Below are positions 41,317 through 50,750 of a DNA stretch of 64,000 bases, in pieces. The DNA is taken from contig NZ_LYMM01000025.1 of NCBI RefSeq assembly GCF_002896965.1, forward strand, positions 1 to 64,000, given 5' to 3'. Each line of letters opens with the position of its first letter. Position 1 is the stretch's first letter. Below the pieces are notes generated by a model, which did not search any database, was not told the DNA's origin, and saw only the letters and a program-made list of their open reading frames with translations. A program made the position numbers and the translations under genes. The stretch comes from Novosphingobium guangzhouense (lineage in GTDB: Bacteria; Pseudomonadota; Alphaproteobacteria; Sphingomonadales; Sphingomonadaceae).

Positions 41317-42990
41317 ATGTTCGATCGTCGTCAATTTCTAGGTTCGGGTGCGGCGCTGCTGGGCGCGGCCGCCTTTGCCCGCCATGCCTTTGCGGCTTCT
41401 GCACCGCTTGATATTGCGCTCGTCAATGGCCCCGTCTGGACGGGTGCAGGCGGCCGCTCCGACGCGATCGGCATCGCCGGGGACCGCATCGTCGCAGTCG
41501 GCGCGGACGCCGTCCGGGCGCGCACGGCACGTTCCACGCGGGTGGTGGACCTCAAGGGCGCTTTCGCCCTACCGGCCTTCACCGACAACCACACCCACTT
41601 CCTGATGGGCTCCAACGCCCTCACCCGCCCCGACCTCCTCAGCGTCAAGGACCGCGCAGAGTTCGTCGGCCGGATCGCCACCGCCGTGAAGGCCGCGCCC
41701 GACCAGTGGCTGCTGGGCGGATCATGGGACGAGCAGCGCCTTGGCGGCCAGTTGCCGACTCGCGAATGGATCGATGCGGTCAGCCCGAACACGCCGATCG
41801 CGGTTCCGCGCACCGACCTGCACAGCTACCTGTGCAACTCCGTGGCGCTGAAACTGGCAGGCATCACCCGCGACACGCCCGACCCGGAGGGCGGCGTGAT
41901 CGTGCGCGACGACAAGGGCGAGCCGACCGGCGTGGTCAAGGACAACGCCAAGGAACTCATCAACCGGGTCATCCCGCCGCTGACGCCGGCACAGCTCGAA
42001 ACCTCGCTGCGCGGCGGCATTGCCCATGGCCTGAAGCACGGCTTCGCACAGGTTCACGTGCCCGATCCGTTCGACTGGGACTGCTTCGACGGCCTGCGCC
42101 GCCTGCGCGCCAAGGGCGAAACGGATATGCGCTTCTACAACTTCGTGCCTCTGCGTGACTGGGAAAAGCTGGCCGCGCTGATCAAGGCCGAAGGGCGCGG
42201 AGACGACTGGCTGCGCTGGGGCGGGGTCAAGGCGCTGGTCGACGGCTCGCTCGGCGCGCGCACGGCGCTGTTCCACGATCCCTACACCGACGATCCGCAC
42301 ACGCGCGGCGTGCGCGTGATGCCGCTGGCCGAACTGCGCGAAAAGGTGATCGCCGCCGACCGTGCCGGTCTGCACATCACCGTCCACGCCATCGGGGACG
42401 AGGCGAACGACGATATCCTCGATCTCTACGCCGAAGTTGAAAAGCTTCACGGCAAGCGCGATCGCCGCTTCCGTGTGGAACATGCGCAGCACATCGCGCC
42501 CGCCACGATCCTGCGCTTCGCGAAGCAGAACGTGATCGCATCGGTGCAGCCGTATCACGCCGTCGACGACGGCCGCTGGGCAGTGAAGCGCATCGGCGAA
42601 AAGCGCCTCAACGGCACTTACGCCTTCGGTTCGCTGATCCGCAGCGGTGCGACGGTGACGTTCGGATCGGACTGGCCGGTTGCCCCGCTGAGCGCGATGG
42701 AGGGCATCTACGCTGCCGTCATGCGCGAAACGATCGACGGCGCAAACCCGCAAGGCTGGCTGCCCGACCAGAAGGTCACGGTGGAACAATCGCTCCACGC
42801 CTACACCGTCGCTAACGCCTATGCCGGTTTCCAGGAAGATCGGCTGGGCCGCATCGCACCCGGCTTCCTTGCCGACATCGCCGTGCTTGACAGTGACCCC
42901 ACCGCCATCGACCCGGAGAAGCTGCCCAAGGTCGAAGTGCTGCGCACGTTCGTAGGCGGGCGAGAGCGCTTCACGGCGGCATCGGCATGA
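41317..42990 (+). CDS. Tat-exported YtcJ-like amidohydrolase, 557 aa
   Basis: MFDRRQFLGSGAALLGAAAF is a twin-arginine signal peptide; AAGGGGAG precedes the ATG. DLKGAFALPAFTDNHTHFLM (about residue 90) holds the HxH metal-binding motif, VEHAQHIAPATI (about residue 388) and FGSDWPVAPLSAMEGIYAAV (about residue 450) the later metal and catalytic residues of the amidohydrolase-3/YtcJ group. The enzyme likely hydrolyses an amide or cyclic amide in the periplasm. The next gene overlaps its stop by ATGA. Confidence 0.85.
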   Translation: MFDRRQFLGSGAALLGAAAFARHAFAASAPLDIALVNGPVWTGAGGRSDAIGIAGDRIVAVGADAVRARTARSTRVVDLKGAFALPAFTDNHTHFLMGSNALTRPDLLSVKDRAEFVGRIATAVKAAPDQWLLGGSWDEQRLGGQLPTREWIDAVSPNTPIAVPRTDLHSYLCNSVALKLAGITRDTPDPEGGVIVRDDKGEPTGVVKDNAKELINRVIPPLTPAQLETSLRGGIAHGLKHGFAQVHVPDPFDWDCFDGLRRLRAKGETDMRFYNFVPLRDWEKLAALIKAEGRGDDWLRWGGVKALVDGSLGARTALFHDPYTDDPHTRGVRVMPLAELREKVIAADRAGLHITVHAIGDEANDDILDLYAEVEKLHGKRDRRFRVEHAQHIAPATILRFAKQNVIASVQPYHAVDDGRWAVKRIGEKRLNGTYAFGSLIRSGATVTFGSDWPVAPLSAMEGIYAAVMRETIDGANPQGWLPDQKVTVEQSLHAYTVANAYAGFQEDRLGRIAPGFLADIAVLDSDPTAIDPEKLPKVEVLRTFVGGRERFTAASA

Positions 42991-43580
42991 GCATCTGGTC
43001 GCCGCGCAACCCCGCCGAAGTGGCGGACCTCGTCGCGCGCCATCCGCTGGCGTGGGTCGTATCGGCCGGGCCTTCGTTCCACGCAACGCCGCTGCCGCTG
43101 GTCGCCGACCTTGATGAAAACGGCACCGTTGCCGCGCTCGTCGGGCACTTCGCGCTGCGCAACCCGCAAGTCGAGGCTCTGCGCGCACAGCCCCGCGCGC
43201 TGGTGCTGTTCCAGGGGGCGGAAGGCTACGTCTCCCCCGAACTCGTCACTCAGCCGCAATGGGCGCCGACATGGAACTACGCCGTCGCCCGCTTCGAGGT
43301 GGAACTGACTTTCGCGCCCGAAGAAAACGAAGCAGCGCTGGACCGCCTGATCGCGCACATGGAAGGCGATCGGCCCGATCGCTGGACCGTGGACCGGATG
43401 GGCGAACGCTACGAACCGATGAGCCGCCACATCATCGCCTTCCGGGCCAAAGTGCTGTCCTGCGACGCCACGTTCAAGCTGGGACAGGACGAACGCCCCG
43501 AAAGCCTCGCGCAGATCCTAGCCGGGCATCCCGATGCACGGCTGACGGCAGCGATGCGCGAAGCCAACGCCGCCCCCTAA
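42987..43580 (+). CDS. PaiB-family FMN-binding protein, 197 aa
   Basis: The protein has the PaiB layout: HPLAWVVSAGPSFHATPLPL (about residues 19-38), GHFALRNPQVEALRAQPRAL, then YVSPELVTQPQWAPTWNYAV (about residues 80-99) and VDRMGERYEPMSRHIIAFRA. PaiB proteins are split-barrel FMN-binding proteins first described as negative regulators in Bacillus. Its coupling to the YtcJ gene suggests a role in the same pathway rather than sporulation control. Regulator or flavin enzyme cannot be decided. Confidence 0.85.
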   Translation: MSIWSPRNPAEVADLVARHPLAWVVSAGPSFHATPLPLVADLDENGTVAALVGHFALRNPQVEALRAQPRALVLFQGAEGYVSPELVTQPQWAPTWNYAVARFEVELTFAPEENEAALDRLIAHMEGDRPDRWTVDRMGERYEPMSRHIIAFRAKVLSCDATFKLGQDERPESLAQILAGHPDARLTAAMREANAAP

Positions 43581-43610
43581 GCCAGAGCCACGCCCCGGCC
43601 TGATCCGACC

Positions 43611-45071
43611 CTAATCCATCAGCGACCGCAGCGCCTTCAGGGCGCTGCGGGCTTCGTGTTCGTCAAGGCTGGCAAAGCCGATCCGCAGCCCCCGCGGCGC
43701 GCCCGCACGGGTCTGGAACGAGCGCGACGAGGCAAACCGCAGGCCCGCCCCGGCTGCTCCATTCTCGATCCGGTCAAGCAGTTCGTCCGATGCGAAGCGC
43801 AGCCAGAAGGCCAGCCCGCCGGGCGGCATTTCGTATCGCACCCGATCCCCCAGCGTGGCGTCCAGCGCCTGCGCGAAGGCGGTGCGCCGCCGGGCGTATA
43901 TCTGCCGCACCTTGCGGGCATGGCGGCTCAGTTCCCCGCTTTCGATCAGTTCGGCAGCGGCATGTTCAGTGATCGTGTTGCCCATGCCATCCACCAGCGA
44001 GACGTTGTGCGCCAGCGCCTCGATCACATCCACCGGGGCCGCGATATAGCCGATGCGCAGGGCCGGCAGCAGCAGCTTGGATAGCGATCCGGCGTAGATC
44101 ACCCGCCCCGGCGCATAGGCAGCCATCGGCAACAGCGGCTGCGATGCGAAATGGAATTCGTGATCGTAATCGTCCTCTATCACCGCGAAGCCGAACTGGC
44201 GCGCAAGGTCCAGCAGGCGCAGGCGCCGTTCGGGCCGCAGTGCAACGGTGGTGGGGAACTGGTGGTGCGGGGTAACGAATACGGCGGCCACCCGATTGCG
44301 ACGGCAGGCCGCTTCCACGTCCTCAAGGCAGATCCCGTCATGGTCGAGACCGACAGGGATGATCTTCGCCCCACGCGCGGCGAAGGCGGCCACGGCAGGT
44401 TCGTAGGTCAGTTCCTCGACGATCACGGCGTCGCCGGGGCGGATCAGCAGGCTGGCGGCCAGAAATATGCTGTTCTGGCTGCCGCGCGTGATGCAGATGT
44501 TCTGCGCGGTCACCGGCAGACCCCGCTGGCTCTTGAGCATCGCGGCAACGCTTTCGCGCAAGGCGGGCGCGCCGCGCGGGTCGCCGTATTGCAGGCCATT
44601 GGCGCGCGTGAGCCGCTGGGCGGCGCCGCGATAGGCGCGGGACAGCAACTCCACCGGGAACAGCCGGCCGTCCGGAGCCCCCTCGTCAAGCTTGAGCCCC
44701 GGCCCCTCCGGCAGCGCCAGAGGGTGCTCGGGGCCGGGAATGAAGCGATACTCCGCCTGACCGGAGTCTTCCCTGCCTTCGGGTGCGGCAGCTCCCGCAG
44801 GATCGGGAAGCGCGGTGGAAACCATTGTGCCGCGCGTTCCTGCTGAAGACAGCCAGCCCTGCGCGATGAGGTCTTCGTAGGCGAGCACAACCGTCTTGCG
44901 GTTGACCCCCAGCCCTGAGGCAAGATCACGGCTGCTCGGCAGATAGCTGCCCGAAGTGAGGCGCCCGCTTTCAATATCGCGGATCACCGCCTGGATGATC
45001 TGCATGTAGACGGGCTCTGGGCGAGCGGCGTCGATACGCTGGCTAAGGCTGATCTGCCAGGGGCGCAACAT
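43611..45071 (-). CDS. MocR/PdxR-type regulator with intact PLP lysine, 486 aa
   Basis: The GntR-type wHTH lies at about residues 15-85 (YMQIIQAVIRDIESGRLTSG, LPSSRDLASGLGVNRKTVVL). In the aminotransferase-like domain, YAGSLSKLLLPALRIGYIAA (about residue 310) keeps the PLP-binding Lys. The protein probably binds PLP and an amino compound and controls the nearby amidohydrolase genes, with which it converges. It closely resembles the regulator at 29587 in order and sequence, so the two are likely paralogues. Confidence 0.9.
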   Translation of the reverse strand: MLRPWQISLSQRIDAARPEPVYMQIIQAVIRDIESGRLTSGSYLPSSRDLASGLGVNRKTVVLAYEDLIAQGWLSSAGTRGTMVSTALPDPAGAAAPEGREDSGQAEYRFIPGPEHPLALPEGPGLKLDEGAPDGRLFPVELLSRAYRGAAQRLTRANGLQYGDPRGAPALRESVAAMLKSQRGLPVTAQNICITRGSQNSIFLAASLLIRPGDAVIVEELTYEPAVAAFAARGAKIIPVGLDHDGICLEDVEAACRRNRVAAVFVTPHHQFPTTVALRPERRLRLLDLARQFGFAVIEDDYDHEFHFASQPLLPMAAYAPGRVIYAGSLSKLLLPALRIGYIAAPVDVIEALAHNVSLVDGMGNTITEHAAAELIESGELSRHARKVRQIYARRRTAFAQALDATLGDRVRYEMPPGGLAFWLRFASDELLDRIENGAAGAGLRFASSRSFQTRAGAPRGLRIGFASLDEHEARSALKALRSLMD

Positions 45072-45210
45072 GGCTCAGCGGCCGATATGCGAACGGTCGT
45101 TCATCACGGCGGATTAGCCAGTCGGATGGGGCTGTGGCAACCATTCTGTCTGCGCCCTCCCCCGCGCAGGCAGGCCGACATCGCCAAATGCCGGCCCGTG
45201 GCGCCGCGCC

Positions 45211-47403
45211 TTACAGGTCTATCGACGCGGAAAGCTTGAAGGTGCGCGGGGCGCCCTGCAACAGATCGGGGCGCGAGTTGTCGAACGCCGATGCCCAGTA
45301 GCGCCGGTTTGCCACGTTATCGACGCCGAAGCGCAGCGTCATCGGCCGGTCCGCCACCAGCGCGACGTATCGCGCACCAAGATCCACGCGGGTCCAGTTG
45401 GGCAGTTCCAGCGTGTTGGCGTTATTGGCCGGCTGCTCTCCGGTATGCACCACCCGGCCCGTCAGCGTCAGCGCCGGGATGAAGGGCACGTCCCATTCCA
45501 CGTTAGCGTTGATCAGGTATTCGGGAACACCTGCCACCTTGTTCCCTTCGTTCAGGCCATTGGTCTGCCGCCGCAGACGGGCATCGATGACCGACCCGCC
45601 GGTGATGATCCTCAGGCCATCGATCGGCTCTGCCTGGATGCTCAGTTCGATTCCCCGGTTGCGTTGCCGCCCGGAAGCCTCGAAGCGGGCGGAATTGGCT
45701 GGGGTCGCCACCGGCACGAGGATCTGCGTCGCACGCTCCGTGGTAAAGAACGACAGGCTTGCCGTCACCTTGTCCAGCGTCAGCTTGCCGCCGACTTCAT
45801 ACTGCCGCGACTTGTAGGGGGCCAGCACCTCGCCGACGTTGACGATGTTGTAGCCGCCGCTTGCCGCCGGGGCCGTGGCACCCTGCACCAGCGCTTCGAT
45901 GCGGTTGGCGTAGAAGGACACACCGCTGACCGGTTTTACCACAAGGCCGACCACCGGCGTCACCGCGTCCTTGCTGTATTCGCCAGTCTGGAGCGCGGTC
46001 TTGTTGGAATAGGACTTCACTTCGATCTGCTGAAGACGCAGGCCCGCCGTCAGAAGGATACGATCATCCCATACCCCGATGGTGTCCGATGCGAAAGCGC
46101 TGGTCAGGCGCGTGCGCGAAATCGGGAAGGGATCATCCATGTCGCCTCCGGTCAGAGTCACGGTGCTGGGCTGCGGCACGACCACGGGATCGTAGATGTT
46201 GTTGGTCCCGCTGGAGATTGCGTAAAATTCGTAGGCATTGCGGTTGACCAGCCAGTTCATCGAACCGCCCACGTTGAATTCGTGGCTGACGCCGCCTGCG
46301 GCCAGCTTAACGCGCAGGCCCGCCTGAAGCGCCTCGTTGTTGTCGGTGCGCGGGATGCGCGAACCGGATACGGAAGCGTCGCCGGTGGTCGCGTTCAGCA
46401 ACGTCAGCGTGCTGTAGAAGCCGTCTTCCGAACCATCGCGCGCACCGAATGCAGCGTAGACCATGGCGTTATCGGACAAGTCGTATTCGGCACGGAATTG
46501 CCCGTAAACGTCACGCAGACTGGTGAAGTAATAGGGCTGCCCATAATTCGCGTCCGCCTTGGGCACCTTCGGAATTTCGGCGATGGTCGCGGGCAACGTC
46601 AACTTGGGGCGCAACTGGTTTACGCGCACCTTCTGATAGGCAAGGTCAAGCGAGACCCGCAGCGGCCCGCTATCATAGTCGATCGCGCCGCCAAGCAGGT
46701 AAGCGCTGCGGAACTCGTCATCGATGCCGACATCGCCGCGACGCGCCGCACCATTGATCCGTACGCCCCATTCGCCGCCCGAACCAAAACGGCGTGCGAA
46801 ATCGAAGCTGCCGCCGAAATGCGCGCTCGACGTGTAATTGGCAGTCAGGCGTGTCAGCGGCTTGTCCCCGGCACGCTTGGGAATGAGATTGACGCTGCCG
46901 CCGATCCCGGTTCCACCCGGTGCCGCGCCGTTCAGGAACGCGCTGGACCCGTTGAGCACCTGCACCGAATCGTACAGCTCAGGCGCGATCAGCTGGCGCG
47001 GCGTGATACCGTAAAGCCCGTCGAAACCGATATCGTCGCCCGCCAGCGCGAAACCGCGAATGACGAACTGCTCTGCGGCATTGCCATAGCCGTAACTGGT
47101 GCGGACCGATGGGTCGTTGTCCAGCACCTGCCCCAGCGTCTGCGGCTGCTGATTCAGGATCAGCGCGCCATTGTAGCTCTTGACCGCGAAAGGCACGTCT
47201 TCGGCCGCCTTGTCACCAAGCACGCCGATCTTGCCGCCATGGGTGACACCGGTCTGGTTCTCGCGCTGGGCCGTGACGATGATCGTATCTTCGCCTGGCT
47301 TGTAGCCGGCTTCCTGAGCCGATGCCGGAAACGCCATGACAACGGATGCGGCAGCAACACCGGCCATCAAGGTCACGGCCGGGCGGTAGCGGTATTTTGT
47401 CAC
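45211..47403 (-). CDS. TonB-dependent siderophore receptor, 730 aa
   Basis: GTG start 47403 with AGGGGA upstream. The signal peptide (TLMAGVAAASVVMAFPASAQ) is followed by DTIIVTAQREN, a plug with DVPFAVKSYNGALILNQQPQ and RGFALAGDDIGFDGLYGITP, and a barrel. The plug segment GGTGIGGSVNLIPKRA is typical of the FhuE/FpvA siderophore-receptor group. A Fur-like box lies 315 bp upstream, ahead of a decayed PepSY gene. It likely imports a ferric siderophore under iron limitation. Confidence 0.9.
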   Translation of the reverse strand: MTKYRYRPAVTLMAGVAAASVVMAFPASAQEAGYKPGEDTIIVTAQRENQTGVTHGGKIGVLGDKAAEDVPFAVKSYNGALILNQQPQTLGQVLDNDPSVRTSYGYGNAAEQFVIRGFALAGDDIGFDGLYGITPRQLIAPELYDSVQVLNGSSAFLNGAAPGGTGIGGSVNLIPKRAGDKPLTRLTANYTSSAHFGGSFDFARRFGSGGEWGVRINGAARRGDVGIDDEFRSAYLLGGAIDYDSGPLRVSLDLAYQKVRVNQLRPKLTLPATIAEIPKVPKADANYGQPYYFTSLRDVYGQFRAEYDLSDNAMVYAAFGARDGSEDGFYSTLTLLNATTGDASVSGSRIPRTDNNEALQAGLRVKLAAGGVSHEFNVGGSMNWLVNRNAYEFYAISSGTNNIYDPVVVPQPSTVTLTGGDMDDPFPISRTRLTSAFASDTIGVWDDRILLTAGLRLQQIEVKSYSNKTALQTGEYSKDAVTPVVGLVVKPVSGVSFYANRIEALVQGATAPAASGGYNIVNVGEVLAPYKSRQYEVGGKLTLDKVTASLSFFTTERATQILVPVATPANSARFEASGRQRNRGIELSIQAEPIDGLRIITGGSVIDARLRRQTNGLNEGNKVAGVPEYLINANVEWDVPFIPALTLTGRVVHTGEQPANNANTLELPNWTRVDLGARYVALVADRPMTLRFGVDNVANRRYWASAFDNSRPDLLQGAPRTFKLSASIDL

Positions 47404-47418
47404 GAAATCAGATCCCCT

Positions 47419-47695
47419 TTATGCGCACCATTGTCGTCGTGCGCGAACGTTCAGGAACGGTGGCACTTCTCCGGGACGCCCGGCCAGTGCCCGCCGCATC
47501 ATCTCATCAGGCGGCAGCAGTCCAGGACGAACCGACACCCGCAAGCCCCAGATCGGGCGCGCCGCCGCTTACACGGTCGATCTCATCATGAAAGATGAGC
47601 GGCAGCCCGCTAAAACAGAGCATCGGCGGAAAAACCGTGCAGGCAAAGCTGGTCCACTTATGGACCGGATACCTGGCACGAATCGTGGAACTCAT
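47419..47695 (-). pseudogene. Decayed PepSY-associated membrane protein gene
   Basis: The first frame reads RYPVHKWTSFACTVFPPMLC then FSGLPLIFHDEIDRVSGGAP, the start of PepSY/PiuB-type iron-linked membrane proteins (W-H-K-W-T-S..GLPLIFHHEID). It stops at 47507, but the +1 frame continues with DEMMRRALAGRPGEVPPFLN, again family-like, until TAA 47419. Normal members have about 400 residues, so both a frameshift and a large deletion are present. It sits between the Fur box and the receptor gene, where an intact copy is expected. Confidence 0.75.
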
Positions 47696-47715
47696 GATTA
47701 CAAGCCGCGAAATAA

Positions 47716-47736
47716 TTGCGAACGATTATCATTCGC
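47716..47736 (-). promoter_or_regulatory. Fur-box-like dyad
   Basis: GCGAACGAT-T-ATCATTCGC (47718-47736) is a 9-1-9 inverted repeat with one mismatch and the Fur-type core GATTATC. It lies 23 bp from the ATG of the PepSY remnant, in front of the siderophore receptor transcript. Confidence 0.6.
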
Positions 47737-47826
47737 CCTTATGGAGCGAGCGTATGCCTGTCAACACGGCCGCCCAAAGCACGCCTCGACATTCAGGGCG
47801 TGGCCTTTCTCCTCCGTCCGATCGCC

Positions 47827-48780
47827 TCAGCAGCCGCGATAGAGAACCTCGCGCGGCGAAACCCCGAACGCCTTCTTGAATGCCCGACTGAAGTGCGAAA
47901 CATCGCTGAAGCCAAATTCAAAAGCCGCCTGCGTCACGTTCTGCACCCGCGATTCCAGCAGTGCGCAATGACTTGCGCGCAGTCGCTGCTCCCATAGCCA
48001 CTTGATCGGCGTGGTCCCGTCGCGGGCGAACAGGCGGTTCAAGGTTCGCGGCGTGACGCCCTGTTCGTCCGATATCACCGTCACGCTCAAGTCCGGATTG
48101 TCCAGATTGCGGCGGAGATATTGTTTCACCATGCGCAACTTGCTTTCCTGCGCTGACAGGTTGCCCATTGCGCCGACATGCTGCTCGAAGGTTGTCGCTA
48201 TCACATCGAGCGCCGAGCTTGCCAAAACCTCACGTCCGGCAATTTCCGTCATGGCGGTAAGATCGGCCATCCCTGAAAGATAGGCGCACACGATCCTGCC
48301 CAGCCCCGTGTCTGCGGTTATCGGCTGTACAAGCGCGCGCCTGATGTCCTCGAACCGGGCGTCGAGCAACGCGCGCGGAATTACCATGGTGGCCGCTGCA
48401 TAGTCCCCGCTCATCGCAAAACGCCAGGGTCTGCCATGATCCGCCAGGATGAACTGTCCTGCCAAAACCGTCGCCTGCCGCCCCATCTGCTCGAAGGCCA
48501 TTCGCCCGCGGGATACGAAGAAGATGGTGTACTCGTCGCGCTTATCGGACAGGATGTGTGCATTCCTGCGGTCCAGCACCACGTCGTCCGCATTTGATGT
48601 CGATGCTGCTACCTGACCCACGAAAAGCGTGCCGAATGATCGAAGATGAGAATCCCCATTGAACACAAGCCGCGGCGGGCAACGGCAACTCGAAAACGCG
48701 TAAGCGCGACAAAGGGCCGCGTGCCAGTGTGCCAGAGATGTATGTGTAACGTCGAACTGACGACGCATCCGCGGCCCCAT
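47827..48780 (-). CDS. AraC-family transcription regulator, 317 aa
   Basis: The C-terminal ~100 residues hold the double HTH of AraC proteins (VKQYLRRNLDNPDLSVTVIS, DEQGVTPRTLNRLFARDGTT, QAAFEFGFSDVSHFSRAFKK, AFGVSPREVL). The N-terminal part (DEYTIFFVSRGRMAFEQMGR, TVLAGQFILADHGRPWRF) is an AraC-binding-like sensor domain. It lies next to the siderophore receptor, and AraC regulators of this type can control siderophore uptake. The target is not shown directly. Confidence 0.85.
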   Translation of the reverse strand: MGPRMRRQFDVTHTSLAHWHAALCRAYAFSSCRCPPRLVFNGDSHLRSFGTLFVGQVAASTSNADDVVLDRRNAHILSDKRDEYTIFFVSRGRMAFEQMGRQATVLAGQFILADHGRPWRFAMSGDYAAATMVIPRALLDARFEDIRRALVQPITADTGLGRIVCAYLSGMADLTAMTEIAGREVLASSALDVIATTFEQHVGAMGNLSAQESKLRMVKQYLRRNLDNPDLSVTVISDEQGVTPRTLNRLFARDGTTPIKWLWEQRLRASHCALLESRVQNVTQAAFEFGFSDVSHFSRAFKKAFGVSPREVLYRGC

Positions 48781-48992
48781 CGTAAGAAGGCAATAGCTCC
48801 CGCGAAGCGACCCCCCGCAGGATCACACCCAAAATGCAGGTCAAATCTTTGCTAATAAATGAAATTTTATTACTAATTTTAATTAGGGTAAAATTTTGCG
48901 TCGCAGCAGGGTGAAGGCCGTCCGGCTATCGGAATTTTGGCGCATCCGGGCAACTTAATGTCAGTCCTGACACAGCGGAAACGGTCGATCCG

Positions 48993-49919
48993 ATGCAAGG
49001 GCGCGCGCCTCCTCCAGAATGGAAAGACTCTGATTCCGTGCCAAGGTTGTTCAATGACGTGACGGTCGATCCCGTTCGTGACGCGGCCGCATCCACCGCG
49101 CTCTTGTGCGCAGTTGCCGATGGGACGATCCTGCTACACTGGCAACCTGTCATGTCCGCGGACGGTGAGCGCATACTTTACCATGAGGCCCTCTCGCGCG
49201 TGATCGACGACGATGGCGCATTGATGCCAGCCGGAAACCTGATTGCAGCAGCGGAACGCGTAGGCACAATTGGGGCCATCGACCGGCATAACCTGAACCG
49301 CGTGCTGGATGAACTGGAAGCCGCGCCTGCCGTTTGCCTCGGCATCAACATCTCTGCCGACAGCGCCTGCCTGCACCCCGCCTGGACTCGGACCCTGGCA
49401 AGACTGAAGGCGGCTCCGCAGATCGCGCAGCGTCTGGTCGTTGAAATCACCGAGACCGGTACGCTCCCATCACTGCCCGCCGCGATCGCATTCGCAAATG
49501 AATTGCGCACGCTGGGCTGCCGCATTGCAATCGACGATTTCGGCGATGGGCAAGCGTCGATCCGGCGCCTCACGGCCCTGAAGCCCGACATCGTGAAGGT
49601 CGACCGGCATTTCACCGTGGGGGCGCTACACTCCAAAGCCGAATACACGATCCTTGAGCGGATGATTGCGCTTGCGCAGGCACTGTCGCCCGTTGTGATC
49701 GTCGAAGGGGTTGAGACGTCGGCTCATAGGGAAGTTGTCGAGTCTGCGGGCGGGACGTGGCAACAGGGGTACTATTGGGCAAAACCTTCGCCGGATCGTC
49801 CATGGAGGTCTGAAATCAGGCAGCTAAAGGATCTTGCCGTTCGTCAGTATCGTAAGGGCGAGGCGCTTGTGGGACATGCCTCCATATCCTCGGCGCCGCG
49901 CTTCACCGTGCTCAGATAA
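48993..49919 (+). CDS. EAL-domain c-di-GMP phosphodiesterase, 308 aa
   Basis: The single EAL domain spans about residues 38-275. EALSRVIDDDG (EAL motif), LGINISADSAC, VVEITETGTLPS, IDDFGDGQASIRRL and VKVDRHF plus IVEGVETSAHRE give the metal- and substrate-binding residues. In the usual DDFGTGYSSL block, TGYSS is replaced by DGQAS; the two Asp are kept, so activity is likely. There is no membrane segment or sensor domain. It is divergent from the AraC gene; the 212-bp gap between them is AT-rich. Confidence 0.85.
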   Translation: MQGRAPPPEWKDSDSVPRLFNDVTVDPVRDAAASTALLCAVADGTILLHWQPVMSADGERILYHEALSRVIDDDGALMPAGNLIAAAERVGTIGAIDRHNLNRVLDELEAAPAVCLGINISADSACLHPAWTRTLARLKAAPQIAQRLVVEITETGTLPSLPAAIAFANELRTLGCRIAIDDFGDGQASIRRLTALKPDIVKVDRHFTVGALHSKAEYTILERMIALAQALSPVVIVEGVETSAHREVVESAGGTWQQGYYWAKPSPDRPWRSEIRQLKDLAVRQYRKGEALVGHASISSAPRFTVLR

Positions 49920-49952
49920 AGGGGCGGAACGCTGCGGCACAACCCACCTGCA

Positions 49953-50591
49953 TCAGTCCTCTCCCCGCAGGTGCCGGATCGCTTGTTCAAGGTCTTCAAC
50001 CACATTGTTCCGGCCTTGGAGCAGCGCCTGCAACTGAAGCCCGTCGGCCAGTCCCATAAGGTTCCGTGCCGACAGGTCCGGGTCTACCGTCGCCACGATG
50101 CGGCCACTGACCTGTTCCGCCCGAACAGCCAATGCCAGACTAGTCCGGACCCGCGTAACGCGCTGACAAAAGAATGCATGGGACACATGTGCCGGGTCCA
50201 CAGCATCTACCGCCATGGCCAGAAACAGATGGCCCATGCCTGCGGCACTACAGTTACGCCTGACAGCTGCGACGAAACCTTCAAGGTTTGGCCCGGCCCC
50301 GTCCTCATCCTGCGCTCGCATCGCGTCCGAGTCCCAAAGCTCAATGACGTTTTGAAGCAGTTCTTCGCGGTTGGAAAAATAATACAGGATATGCGCCGGT
50401 TCGATCGCCAAAGCGGCGCCAATGTCGCGTAGCGACTGGCGACGATAGCCCTCCGCCACGAACAAGGCCGTCACGCCGCGCAGGATTTCCTCACGCCGGG
50501 CATCTCCCTTGCGATATCCCGCTCCGCGCCCACCCGATGCCTTGCGCAAGCCCGAAACCGGGTCCGGCGCGTTGGTGCTCTTGCTTGCCAT
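49953..50591 (-). CDS. TetR-family regulator, 212 aa
   Basis: The HTH lies at about residues 32-80 (RREEILRGVTALFVAEGYRR, SLRDIGAALAIEPAHILYYF). A C-terminal helical domain follows (QGRNNVVEDLEQAIRHL). The divergent TIM-barrel gene starts 160 bp away, and a perfect 29-bp palindrome lies between them. It probably represses both genes and responds to a small ligand linked to the TIM-barrel enzyme. Confidence 0.85.
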   Translation of the reverse strand: MASKSTNAPDPVSGLRKASGGRGAGYRKGDARREEILRGVTALFVAEGYRRQSLRDIGAALAIEPAHILYYFSNREELLQNVIELWDSDAMRAQDEDGAGPNLEGFVAAVRRNCSAAGMGHLFLAMAVDAVDPAHVSHAFFCQRVTRVRTSLALAVRAEQVSGRIVATVDPDLSARNLMGLADGLQLQALLQGRNNVVEDLEQAIRHLRGED

Positions 50592-50650
50592 TCTTGTATC
50601 TTAGCATGCCTTATGGGGTTTGCACCTTCATCAGCCTGCGGCTCCATAAC

Positions 50651-50679
50651 TTAATGCAATAAAAATTTTATTGCATTAA
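50651..50679. promoter_or_regulatory. Perfect 14-1-14 palindrome, TetR operator candidate
   Basis: TTAATGCAATAAAA (50651-50664) and TTTTATTGCATTAA (50666-50679) are exact inverted copies around one A, in the divergent promoter of the TetR and TIM-barrel genes. Confidence 0.7.
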
Positions 50680-50750
50680 AATTTCAAAGAGTATAGCAAG
50701 ACATCACCCTCAAGACACATGCGGTAACATTGTTTTCAGACGAGTACGTA

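Noticed and set aside
45445..47598. Plus-strand frame of 717 codons
   Set aside because: Antisense to the siderophore receptor; no recognisable domain.
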